The notes under the pieces are model-generated. The model had not been told where the DNA came from. It was given only the letters and a program-made list of their open reading frames with translations, and made no database searches. Position numbers and translations under genes: made by a program. Shown here piece after piece: positions 49,913 to 60,552 of a DNA stretch of 64,000 nucleotides. Every line of letters begins with the position of its first letter. Position 1 is the first letter of the stretch. The stretch is taken from the NCBI RefSeq assembly GCF_964019385.1, contig NC_088646.1, forward strand, positions 10,033,580-10,097,579, in the 5' to 3' direction. This DNA is from Sycon ciliatum. Its lineage: Eukaryota > Porifera > Calcarea > Leucosolenida > Sycettidae.

Positions 49913-51296
49913 TTTGAGCAAAGAGAGAAGCACGAGATGGCGCATGCACATACCTACATGTGCATAGTATAATAACGCACAAAGTGGCTCGGAGTAAAGT
50001 CACTAAAGTGCCTGGCAAAAAGAGCGCGTTTAGCTGGCGATAATGCCGTCGTGGAAATCTACAGCTGCGCACAGGAACTTCCCTGAATAGAAGACGTGCT
50101 TGTGTTTGGATGTGTCCGAATTGCACTACATGTACACTGCATGTACTACTAGTATGTAGTGTGCCGTGCCAGGTAATTGATCGAGTTTCAGTTTTTAGGC
50201 ATCGTGTACCATGAATTACAGAGGTCGCAACTTACAGGTACCATACTACGTGCACTTTGCAGTTCGACATAATAAATAATGCTAATTAAGCAGTAAGGGG
50301 TATCTCATAGATAACACTCCACCGACCCCGTCACACATCATGACATCATTATTTCAACGGATCCAGGCCAGGTACTCGTGTGCGCCTATTTCCCGTGTTG
50401 TTGTTAGTGGTGCAGGGTATGAGTGCGCCAGTGCGCTTTCTGCTGGCATGTGTGAGACGTGTGTGCGATCTGGTGCTGCGGCCATTTTCACTCGAATTTT
50501 AGCTGACTTCGCAGATCAATTATTATTATGTGCATATCGTCTCGAGTTCTTTGTATGCCAAGCTGGGCCAAAGCTCGGGAGAGGGGACGATTTCTTCTTC
50601 TCGCCACGCTGCAGGAAACGTGCGAATGCGCGGGTCTCCCCCTCACATCGACGGACCAAGCCAATCCATGGCTTGCTATAGTGCTGATGCGGTGCGATGA
50701 CCACACAACCTACAAGGCTACACCACACTGTGTGTATGTATTTGCAAAGGCGTGAAGTCAGCGCCTTTCATGCTCAGGGGAGCACTGCAGAGGCAGAGCA
50801 TGCAGTAGCAGCAAAAACTTGATCCAGTCTATATCTGTATCTGGGTGGACAAATTCTTGGTACCACGAATGAGTACTAGGCGAATACATGATACCAGCCT
50901 TGCTAATCTAGCCCCGCTAAAGTGAAATGAATTGTGACGATTACAGTGCATAGGAAAACATCGGTGTGAAGCGCATCGGAGGGGGCCGCTCCCCCCGCCA
51001 CCAAGTATGGGGAAACCTCCCTATCGTCTTCTACCACTTTAAAAAAGAGGCAGAGGGCTTGAATACAACCAGATCCTATAGACTTGCCTAAGAGTAAGAT
51101 CAAGAAAACGAACTAGCAGTTATTTCGTCATATCGTCATAGGCTGAGAACACTTGATCTAGCAGAGACGAGACACCACCATCACTTTATAGGAAGGTTCA
51201 AAGTTCCAGAAATTGCGAACTACTTGAAGTAACGTTATGTTTCAAAGTCAATCGTCTTCCCCGCCCAAGCATCGGTCAGGCGTTGGGCACATCACC

Positions 51297-54200
51297 ATGC
51301 CTGGCACATACCTTCTACTTGCTGCTGTGCTGATCTCTGTCCACGGAGCTGACCTGTCCAGAGACCATGGAGACGGGCAAGGGAAGGGTAAGCCTGGGCC
51401 GCAGTGTGCATGCCTATACTATCATAGTGCAATCGGTCATGTAATGTCACAACCCTTGCTGCAACAAAACTAAGTTGCCTATGTCTTGCAGTAGTTCTCA
51501 ATACCATAAAACAATAGCGTAAACAACATCATTTGATAATACAACAAGAAGAGGATGAAGATAGGGTTGTAACTCTGAGTTTCACGTACGAGACCGATCG
51601 TCAGACAACAGTAATGAGATAAATCTGGATGCTGGGTTATACATCGCCATCATGTATACCCACCAATGCTCTTGTACAACTTACTACAAATACTCTAGCG
51701 TTCACGTTTTGTTTCTCTGAGTCTGCGAATCCGAAGGTTCTAAGCAGGGAGTCGTATATATACGACTCCCTGGTTCTAAGCTCCCCGCAAATCCCCAGGA
51801 AGAAATTTGTCCGCCATGCATGCGAGTATAGTGTCTATGACATACATGTCACATGTACATATGTACATGTATGTGGTGTTACTGCAAAAAAAACTTAGTT
51901 TCATGGACTAGTATTGTAGTTTGACGAGCACCTGCCGTCACAAGAGTACATACAATGTACAATGTACATGTACGTGCATTGTCCTACATGTCTACAAGGT
52001 CAAGGACCTAACACTGCACAGCACTGTAACGTGTGTCATTGTATTCAAAAAGAAAAGAAAAAGAGAGAACCGAAGTCAGTGAAGACTTCAGTCTTCATAA
52101 TTTTAAACACACTGTCAATGTCATTCATGTACTTGAACTTGTACATGTACATGTACATGATGACATGTTGCTCCTACTTGTCACCTGTCATTCATTCAAT
52201 CATTGTGGCGATTCTACTTGCTGTACATGATTGTACTACCAAGTGTGCCACTGAGGAAGAGAACAGTGACAACCGGTTATGATGGGTGTAACGCGGCTGC
52301 GTTTCATGCACATAGGCTTATAGCAAGGGCAATCCTCAGACAACTGATAATCTGTTCATCATCTCTGCAAGCAGAGATTCTGGGAATTCCCGCTATGGTG
52401 CACTACCAAGAGCATAATAAGCTCCCAGAGAGCATATTCTTGGTAGATCTACTCCACGCAATGCATGTCGTCTATATTGTAGACCACGCTGTGGACCAGG
52501 CCAGGGAGTCGTAAAAAGCTTTTAGTTTTACGACTCCCTGGTGTAGACTAGTGTACTGTAGTTGTGTGGCACTCCGGCCCGTGTTGTGCCCAGCCTGGCC
52601 GTTGAGGCTAAGTGCGCGCGTCCTCTCAAATGTTCAGCGGTTAGCAGACCCCACACCGCACAAGTATGAAGTAGGCCAGGCTTGTCCCTAGCCCTGGCTA
52701 CAGAACACAATGTAGATCTACATGACACTTGTATCTAAAAACATTTCCCAGGATGGCACCTGCTTCAAAGAAGCGTTCAGCCATATGAGTCGAGGTGTGG
52801 TGGTCGCACTGCTATTAATCGATGGTGTTTGTGTTCCTGGCTATTGTTCGTGTCCAGTCGTCCTCAGCAAAACACGCGTACTCGAGGAGGAGACACTATC
52901 TGCCTTCTGCCATATACCGGCACTATCTCAGCCCATAGGAAGTACAAGCGGTAGCGGCAGCAGCTGGGCCGCGCAGCATGATTACGACAGAAATGTTTTC
53001 TACCTCTTTTTCGGAGTGGTTGTCAGAGGCGAGAAGACGCTGAAAATAGCCCAACCTAAACCCGTCTACCAACTACGCGCTCCGCGTCTGTCCGACTCAA
53101 GCGACTGTCGCGTGCAGCCCTGTGATCAGTATTCCATCAGTTGCCAAGCATTCGTCCCGCTCAAGAACGGTGACACGAACGTCTATGACGGCTTGAAAGC
53201 CTGGTTCACTGTAGCGAACAGCACCTCTGCGGGGACACACAGTACAGGCGGCGAACAAATCCAGAAAATCTCTGTTCTTGTGGGCACACCCGTGGACCTG
53301 GGATTCTGCAACACGGACAGCGGCACGTCGTCCGGAAGTTCAACTCTGCCGAGAGGATGGTCATTTTCCCGGGACATGACGGGTCGCTGTGTTACCGGTA
53401 CAGGTGATGCACTGGCCACCCGAGGCAGCTTAGCGCAAGGTGGAGAGATGGGACCGCTGGTTATCGCCTACGCAGAAGAATATCATAGTGGAGTGTACGA
53501 ATGTGTCGGGCAACAGCAGCGACCAGATCGACGTATACATCTTCAAGTGAAACGTGAGTACCTGTAGAAGTACAATGTAGGCTAATAATAACCAGGAAGT
53601 CGTGAAAGTTGAGCGGTCGCTGCTTGGATGACGACTATACACCGTGGTTTGGTGGTGGAGCATCGCTGGCCTCAAAGGCTCAAGCGAGGGTCCCTGGCTC
53701 GAGTCCTGATGGTGACAGTCAATTTCTTCTTCTTCAGACTTTTCCCGTTTGCATCTTTCCCCTCAAACTAATGAAAAGTCGTAAACTAGCGGTATTTTAC
53801 CTCAGACCTAATTCTAAGTTACAATTGAAACCCATCAGGTCCCTGACACCGAAATAAGAATACACCTAAAATTACATGTAACACAGGTATCCAAGATCCT
53901 CAGCCTGCTGGCTGCGTCCAGTGCTCTGTAACCATGCAATGCACCTAGCAATACTTCCATTGAAAAAAAAGTGTGCACAGTGCAACTAGCAGTGTGTGGT
54001 CCGGAATTCAGCCATTGGTAAACACTAGTGCCGGCTGTAGTTGCAGTGCACTGAAGTAGAGAGCAAGCCGCTGAGCCCCTAAGAACCCCATAACACCGAC
54101 AGCCGCTGTGCTTCATTGCCGCTGCCTTGATCACATCATGATCAGCACAACACCAGCTGGCAGTCATGTTCCGGTTTTGTCGTCTTGTCTTGTTGTGCGG

Positions 54201-54321
54201 AGTGTCTGGGTGCCTGGTGTCCGTGGCGAACCAGCTGAGCAGGTGCCATCATGTAGCTACTGACTGAGAGTCAAACAGATCTGGACGTGTTGCTGCAAAC
54301 ACACACCAGCACACACACACA

Positions 54322-54380
<59 letters not shown>

Positions 54381-54822
54381 TTCCTTCTGTTTGTTGCAGG
54401 TGTCCATGTCCTGCATGGTGTAAGCAGTCATCCATGCGTGTCCCAAACAACTACACAGGCACGTGTACGAACTAAATTATTATCACTTTTCAACCCGGCT
54501 GTCGGCAGAAGACTGAGTGTGTGCCATGGAAATATCGGCTGTGAAGTCGTGTACATGGTCGATAGATGCATAGTCGATAGATGCATAGTCGATAGATGCA
54601 TAGTCGATAGATGCATGGTGGATAGACGCATGGTGGATGGGGCACCTGTGAATAAGATACAGTAAACTGCTTTGAAAGAGCTGAAATTGAGTAAAGCATA
54701 GGTGTCCAATAGTGACACGTCTCATACCAACACAGGTCCCCTTGTCCAGTATTCATAATAAGTGTGTGTATGTCCGTGTGTGTATGTCCGTGTGTGTGTG
54801 TGCGTCTGTCTGTGCGTGCGTG

Positions 54823-54871
<49 letters not shown>

Positions 54872-57359
54872 TGTCTCGGTGTTTTTCACGCAGCTGCCGT
54901 TGAAGTGAGTCGCTCCACGGTGAACGGTGGAGATGAAATAACTGCTTCCTGTAACACAGCCAGTGACGCTAGCACAGAAGGTACCCGCACCACCACCACA
55001 GCATACCAGTGGTCTGTACAGCAATCAGTATCGCACATGAGCAGCAGCGACAGCAGCGGCACTGTGGCGGGGCAGAGCTGGAAAATGCTGCCGGAGCCTC
55101 TGGAGCAGAAACGATTCATCACGCTGACGGCAGGGAGAAACACGACGTGCCGTGGGTCATTCACGATACGTGTCAACTGCTACAGCCGCTCGTGGACTGT
55201 TAATCCAACACACGGTGATGGCCAGGTAGCCGAGGGCCACCATGGACACAAAGACATAACAGTACGGTGTGCCAACAGTGCTGTTGCGGCTACATCTACT
55301 GCAGCCGCCTTACAAACAAAGCCAATCCTTCCGAAAGCGGGAAACTACACAGCTGTTCTCTGGAAGCCTTTCAAGCTATGCTGCTGCATATCACCAAGTG
55401 GCGAACTCGGAACATGGTTTGTAAATGGAAAGCAGCCAACAGAAGGGACAAACCGGTACAAGTACGGCGAGTTCAGCTTCTTCCCTGAAGAGCAGCACAG
55501 CAACACAATTCTTCACGTAAAGTGCGTTGCTGGACGCTATTCTACAACAGCATTGGTCCGTGTGCTTCCCGCAGGTGAGAGTCTTTTGGAATGCATCACC
55601 GTAAAGCGTGACTTTTTTGCAACAAGAAAACCCTAGCGGTTTTAGAGAATTGATCGACTTCACTAGGGTTTGACCTTGTGAATTCCTAGTGTTCTACTTC
55701 GAAGTATGTGTTAGGTACCCCCATAGCGAGCCAGGCATGGCAACACGAACGTGGACTACTAGTTACCCATTGCACAATGACTAGGATGCCATGGTGATTG
55801 TCGGTCCAACATCTTTATAGAGATGCTGACAATGGCCGAGAGCTCTGCTGCAGCATCTCAAACTGGAGCATGGTTCTAGAAAGAAAGAGAGGAAAACCTC
55901 ACCACAGACAGTGAACTGACAGCAACCACAACCTAACGAGTTATGGTCTGGTTTGGTGGCATGGCGGTGTGGTGGAGGGGGTGGGATGCTGAATGGTATG
56001 TGTTTAATGCTTTGCCATAAAACTGTCAAGGCTGGAGTCGGTACACGCACAGTGTTGTAATGTCATGCTGTATGCCACAGTACCACTGGACAGAGAGCTA
56101 TGCATGGGTGCACCGTCATGGGTATGTGTATGAATCTCGTGACCGCAACATACCACCTTTGCTACTGTGGTCTGCAGCATGGTATGGCAAGACCTGCATG
56201 ACATAACCTTGAATACTGCAACTCTGCATGCCATAACCTTGCATACCGCAACTCTGCATGCTATAACGCTGCCTAATCTCACACTGCCTTGGGTTTTGCT
56301 GTCTATTCTGCCGAACACACACGCATTCACAGCACCCAGCTCGATCCCAAGCAGAGTTCCAGTAGTCACTGCCGCCAGAACAGACGGAGGAGCAGACAGC
56401 AAACTCCATCTATTTACCTGCGGGGCGACTCAATCCGCACATACGGAGCAGTTTCTCGTTGGATGCGATCGTACCAATACCCAGGAGGGACGGCCGACAC
56501 GGGAGCATGTATGGTCAGCGCCTGACAATAGTAGCGGTGATGTCTGGAAAACATTGAATGTGCACACTGCCCTGATAACTGATGCTATGACCGATGAAAG
56601 TGACACGGTCAATATCACAATGATCACAGGACAGGAAAGACAGTGCCTTGCTCTGAAACCAGGCCGCCTGCTTCAAGGAACCCGAAAGAAGAGAGGTGGG
56701 TGATGGCGAGGATTCAGACAGTTTGTATAGAAGGTGGAACTTTTTTTACAGCAATAAAAATAATTAGCGAGGCGGATATTGAACTCTCCGTCACTGCTGC
56801 ATTGGGTACTAACGTTAGAAGTTAGGATGCTATGCTAGTGAGTGAAGCCAGTTGTGGAACACAGCCACGTATATCGCAGTATTCAGCCGGCACAGATACT
56901 AGTAGTCAACTACAAGTACTAGTGGCAAGCTGATACCTGTCTCTGGCTGGGTTTGAGGGTCAGTGTGAACAAGTTGCAGCATTGTCCTGCTCTATTTACA
57001 CAGCTAGCACATCAGTTTGTGTCCACTATATCCTTTGTCAATGTGCCAATACAGATTTGTTTACCATCATGGTCAGCTTCGTGCACCCGTGGTGTTCGGA
57101 GATGCCGGATGTCATGGATATCGAGCGGAAGTTCATGAGAGTGAGAAAGAACCACCGCAACACTCGCTTCGCCGGCAAAACGTCCCCACGCTCCTGCCTT
57201 CAGATGCAGGTCAGTGGTCACCGTCAGGTCTGGTATTGGACCACGTCCGTCACTTCTGATAAGTCGGAGTGCGATCTACGGCACATGATAGTGTCAATAA
57301 TCTCTGGCATTCCATGCAGCCCTACAGTGCTGGCCGTGCACATAGTCAAGATGTCATGA
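51297..57359 (+). CDS. Secreted Ig-like, cysteine-rich protein
   Basis: Five exons join in phase: 51297-51387, 52858-53553, 54894-55574, 56333-56695 and 57055-57359 (stop TGA), giving 711 residues. The first encodes a signal peptide, [20 protein letters not shown]. The second ends with [10 protein letters not shown], the F-strand signature of immunoglobulin folds, with an upstream partner cysteine in VDLGFCN. The third has paired cysteines and WSV and WFV tryptophans spaced as in Ig-like domains. N-glycosylation sequons (NST, NTT, NYT, NSS, NIT) recur, which fits an extracellular protein. Every intron is phase 1, so each inner exon is a movable module. I see no membrane segment, so it is probably secreted. 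A role in adhesion or recognition is a guess. Exons four and five are less certain than two and three. A further in-frame ATG at 51237 exists, but 51297 starts the hydrophobic signal. Confidence 0.65.
51745..51772. repeat. Perfect 28-base palindrome with an 8-base duplication
   Basis: CAGGGAGTCGTATA is joined directly to its exact reverse complement. GTTCTAAG stands at 51737-51744 and 51773-51780. It is the smallest and cleanest member of the CAGGGAGT family and lies in the first intron of the Ig-like gene. Confidence 0.85.
52407..52442. repeat. CAAGAGCATA hairpin, imperfect
   Basis: CTACCAAGA and TCTTGGTAG frame an imperfect stem-loop with GAGCATA. No exact duplication; probably an old member. 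Confidence 0.45.
52502..52540. repeat. CAGGGAGTCGTAAAA micro-hairpin
   Basis: The stem CAGGGAGTCGTAAAA/TTTTACGACTCCCTG has a loop of nine bases with AGCTT. No target duplication is recognised. In the first intron of the Ig-like gene. Confidence 0.75.
53637..53765 (+). mobile_element. tRNA-derived SINE fragment, copy 2
   Basis: It shares the tRNA-like head (GGAGCATCGCTGGCCT, B box GGCTCGAGTCC) and the body with TTCAGACTTTTCCC with the copy at 6235-6350. It lies in the second intron of the Ig-like gene. The sequence differs enough from copy 1 to be an old insertion. Confidence 0.65.
54300..54377. repeat. CA microsatellite
   Basis: Nearly pure (CA)n in the second intron of the Ig-like gene. 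Confidence 0.95.
54558..54640. repeat. 15-base tandem repeat GTCGATAGATGCATA
   Basis: Four close copies followed by two diverged ones (GTGGATAGACGCATG, GTGGATGGGGC). Confidence 0.9.
54765..54869. repeat. GT microsatellite before an Ig-like exon
   Basis: (GT)n with GTCCGTGT and GCGT variants ends about 25 bases before the exon at 54894. Confidence 0.95.
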
Positions 57360-57702
57360 AGAAAATACCGGTGCAATCGCGATCATTATCGACACTCTTG
57401 CTTGGCAAGGTCCAGACTTGCATCAAGGATCCCTGCAGCTTGCTCAACTGCAGTGGATTGAAACGGTCTACAGCCGGACCGCACGCTCTCAGACAATTGC
57501 CATGATATGCGTCCATGCAATTTAGGAGTGCTTGATGTAACATCTAAAACAATTCTGGTCAGATATTGGCCCGCCTTTTGATGATTTGGAACGTCACAGT
57601 ATATTTCATGATGTTGCGCAGGTAACACGGTTACTGATTTTGAAGTATATGAAGTATTTATACAACCAATCCCAGCTGATAGAACCTTTAGACAGCCTTC
57701 TA

Positions 57703-57708
57703 AATAAA
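57703..57708 (+). terminator. Candidate poly(A) signal of the Ig-like gene
   Basis: AATAAA within TAAATAAATAA lies about 345 bases after the proposed stop codon at 57359 and before an intergenic stretch. Only position supports it. Confidence 0.3.
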
Positions 57709-58534
57709 TAATGTCTGCTGGTCAGAAATACCCCCCCCCCCCACACACACACACCCCTGATCACGCTTTCGCACCGATTGATTTATCACAGCGTGCACAT
57801 TGCACTTGATTTACTGCAATGAAAAACACTGAATAAAAAACACTGATCGAAATTCTCGACTACTATCAATATTCATTGATAGCCACCACTGTGTGTACTG
57901 CACCTGTTGCAAATACTGAATCATGATTTGCCTCGATAGCTCGGGTCAAGTTTCCCGAGCCCTTGACCGTGTTATTGCCTGACCGCGGTGTTCTTGACTG
58001 ATTGAGATTCCACCGGCTTGTTATCTCCTGTGGAGAGCTGTCATCATTATATTATTGCATATGATGTACTACAATTGTAGAGTAAAATAATGAAAACAGT
58101 GCTGCATGAGCTGACTCAAGAGCATTCTGAAAAAGCAGATTTGCATCATTCCGAGCCTCACATTTGACTGTCCTGTCACCGATTCTACCTTCAGCTTGCC
58201 TATCATTATTATACCCATACCCACTAAAGTGCTCGACTAGCACATATACTTGAGCCGTTGCGGCATAACCGTCCTTATTAGCACATGGACTACCATAGTC
58301 CATGGACATGTACCTGTGTTAAAATATTCTTTTGTTTGCCGCACTATTTCGAATTCTTTCAGCAAAAAAACTATGCTGGTCACTGATTATGTGCTTATTA
58401 TGGCTCCAACCAAACCTCGTGGATGACAGTGTTCCTACAGTGTTTGGTGAGGCATAGTGTATTATTATCATTGTGGTCATGTTCCATGTGGCGGCACTCG
58501 CCTGCTAATTGTGCCTAACCTCAACATGTGATAC

Positions 58535-58554
58535 CAAGAGCTTATTTACTCTTG
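58535..58554. repeat. Shortest CAAGAG hairpin
   Basis: CAAGAG and CTCTTG enclose eight bases. Flanking 7-mers GTGATAC and GCGACAC agree at five positions, perhaps a decayed duplication. Confidence 0.5.
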
Positions 58555-58808
58555 GCGACACCTAAAGCGGTTGGGGTAAGTCTCCGCCATTAGCATAAAT
58601 ACCAAATCCGAGTCCCTGTTACCTTCACAGTTCCGAGAAGTTGCCACTCGACTCAGTGGGTCGCAGCGCACCGGCTAGAGAATATCCTTCGGTTTAAAAA
58701 TTCCAAACAGTACGTATTTGAACCTGGTGTACGTGACCTGCTGTCATGTCCTAGGTCACATGACCTCACTATTATCAAGAGTCTATGGGGTTATATGGAG
58801 TTCAAAAA

Positions 58809-58853
58809 ATACCAAAAGTTAATAAGCTCCCTGAGCTTATGTACTTTTCGTAT
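58809..58853. repeat. 45-base hairpin, CCAAAAGT variant
   Basis: ATACCAAAAGTTAATAAGCTC pairs with the following half over about 20 bases around a CCT loop. It may be a diverged relative of the CAAGAGT family. Confidence 0.5.
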
Positions 58854-59036
58854 TTTTATTTAAGACTGAGCAGTCAAAACTGTGCCAGTTATTATGGTTT
58901 GAAAGGTTGTGTATGGCAGCCGGGAGCCCAAGACCAGTCACGCCTTCATGGGATCACGGCTACAGCAAGTGCCAACACGGACATTATACCGGCGTAATAC
59001 ACGATTAGGATATTATTGCACCATGATCCGTGACTA

Positions 59037-59600
59037 GGGTCCGGCGTATTCTGCCGGCAGAAAAATTGGCAGAATTCGGTACTTTTTCTGGTAAGTTTCA
59101 TGCATGTTTGGTATGCGGATAAAAACATTAGGGGTGAAACGGTTCCATGTTTTTCATGTTCGGGTACCCGAATGCTAGCATTGTTTCCCACGGTTCGGGT
59201 ATCAGTTCCATGCACTCTTTTCTCCAGACCGACAAAATGCGTTTGCGACAATTATTTTTTAGAAAAAAACATTTTTACGAGCAAGAATGAGACATCATCG
59301 GAGAGTCCAAGTGCAAAGAAGATAATGACCAGAGAACTCTTTGGAAGAGTGGGGATCGTAAGGTAAGACATTTAAAATCTTGAGTAGACTTGACGTGTAC
59401 ATGTATTTGTGAAATTTGACGGCCGGACGGGTACCCGATTCTTTTCAGCTGGCGGTTCCAAAACAGGTTCCTCAGTACCCGAACCGTTTCACCCAAAAAA
59501 ATGGAGCAGAATTCGAGGAATTGCCCGCCATAAGGTTTGTATGGTTCTGCCAATTTCACTGCTTTTCGAGCAGAATCTGCCCGTGACCTTTTCGAGCAGA
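59037..59600. mobile_element. hAT-like MITE copy with a nested GGGGTGAAACGGTTC element
   Basis: The outer parts match the 14863-15064 MITE (GGCAGAAAAATTGGCAGAAT at the left; GGAGCAGAATTCGAG at the right). The middle (about 59129-59492) is a second element with inverted ends GGGGTGAAACGGTTC and GAACCGTTTCACCC, and GGGTACCCGA inside. Diverged and old. Confidence 0.65.
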
Positions 59601-60014
59601 ACTCCCCCCCCCCCCCCCCAGTCCGTCGGTCCCTATCCATGACTGAGGGGCGCCACAGAGCTAGAGGCCTGTGACGCGGCGGACTCAGAGTCGGCGGATG
59701 ATCCGAAACTGTGAGAGGCTTGACCGGAAAAGTTTCAACCAGGGATTGCCTGGTTTTCAACCCTAGATCTCCATTGTACGGATGGATCACCGGCTTCAAA
59801 AAGTAGCCTAGCGGGTCCGGCCATGGCCGGACAGGCCGGATGAGTCGGCATGATACTCAGTATTGCAAGTCAGCATGACTATGTGCTCTTGTTATTATGT
59901 ACAAATACTTGAATTAGGGCCGGGTATTTGACAACTCCCTGGCTAGTTCCTATATCTGGCTGTACTTTAGTACCACTGAGCAAGATGGTTATACTCTTCG
60001 GGTGGTAGCCCTTG

Positions 60015-60250
60015 GCGCGGATCATTCGGATTAGCATGATCGCGGCTCGCCGGGATAGGCAAACCCTGCTCGAAAAGCAGTGGAATTCCGGGCAGAACCA
60101 TACACAGTAACAAACCTTATGGCAGGCACTTCCTTGTATTCTGCTCCATTTCTGTATCCACATCCCCAATAGCAAGAGTACATGAAAACTTCATGTACTC
60201 TTGCCAATAGGCAATACCGGTATGCATGAAACATGCCAGAAAAAGTACCA
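60015..60250. mobile_element. Diverged hAT-like MITE copy interrupted by a micro-hairpin
   Basis: It is an inverted relative of the 14863-15064 element (CTGCTCCATTTCTGTATCCA; TTATGGCAGGCA; CCAGAAAAAGTACC). It is interrupted at 60173-60203 by a CAAGAGT hairpin with an exact duplication. Confidence 0.6.
60173..60203. repeat. CAAGAGTACATGA micro-hairpin with a 7-base duplication
   Basis: CAAGAGTACATGA and TCATGTACTCTTG enclose a five-base loop. CCAATAG stands at 60166-60172 and 60204-60210. Confidence 0.85.
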
Positions 60251-60299
60251 CTTGCCAAGTCGTGAAGCAGTTGGAAAATACGGACGGCTTCCTGATCGT

Positions 60300-60552
60300 G
60301 ACGTAACTACATGTATACAGCGCTACCCGACATTGCGAAACAAAATGGCTGCGAAAAATTTCGCTCTGAGCTACTCAGCTTATGTACCGTACCTTGCTGT
60401 TCTGTGGCGATCTCGCATGCATGCAGATCCGAGGTCCGAGGCCTTCGAATCTGTTGCGCTGCTCGCCGCAAAGTGAAAGTTGTGAAGTGTGGTTGTTGGA
60501 CCTTTGGACAACGGGATATTTCTTGCTCCCGAATGGGAGAAGATTAGGAGCC
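60300..60552 (+). promoter_or_regulatory. Probable promoter and 5' UTR of EIF3A
   Basis: The 250 bases before the eIF3a ATG hold AAAATGGCTGCG at about 60342, which resembles a YY1-type site common in translation-factor promoters. There is no TATA box. The site match is imperfect and the start point is unknown. Confidence 0.3.

Larger units (their letters stand above)
42010..51290. other. Intergenic DNA with microsatellites and small repeats, no gene recognised
   Basis: This stretch holds a CTCCCT-type microsatellite (44381-44735), a CA repeat (45536-45660), a GT-rich stretch near 46060-46130, a 36-base tandem duplication (47393-47466), an inverted-repeat element (49063-49912) and several tiny hairpins. 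A 249-codon open frame at 48779-49528 overlaps the left arm of the inverted-repeat element and shows no domain. No supported gene. Confidence 0.45.
57709..60300. other. Intergenic DNA with MITE copies
   Basis: It lies between the Ig-like gene and eIF3a. It holds a poly-C run with a short CA tract near 57730, a 20-base hairpin at 58535-58554, a 45-base hairpin near 58809-58853, and copies of a hAT-like MITE family near 59037-59600 and 60015-60250. No coding exon recognised. Confidence 0.45.

Noticed and set aside
50990-51100. Possible small nuclear RNA gene
   Set aside because: No Sm site, no recognisable splice-site-pairing element and no promoter element were visible.
52722-52857. Extending the second Ig-like exon upstream to the ATG at 52722 or the acceptor near 52752
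   Set aside because: The acceptor near 52752 gives the wrong phase for the first exon, while the one at 52857 has a better pyrimidine tract and the right phase.
54764-54893. Upstream start of the Ig-like exon frame within the GT repeat
   Set aside because: The open frame begins in repeat translation. A CAG acceptor at 54891-54893 in the right phase gives the real exon start at 54894.
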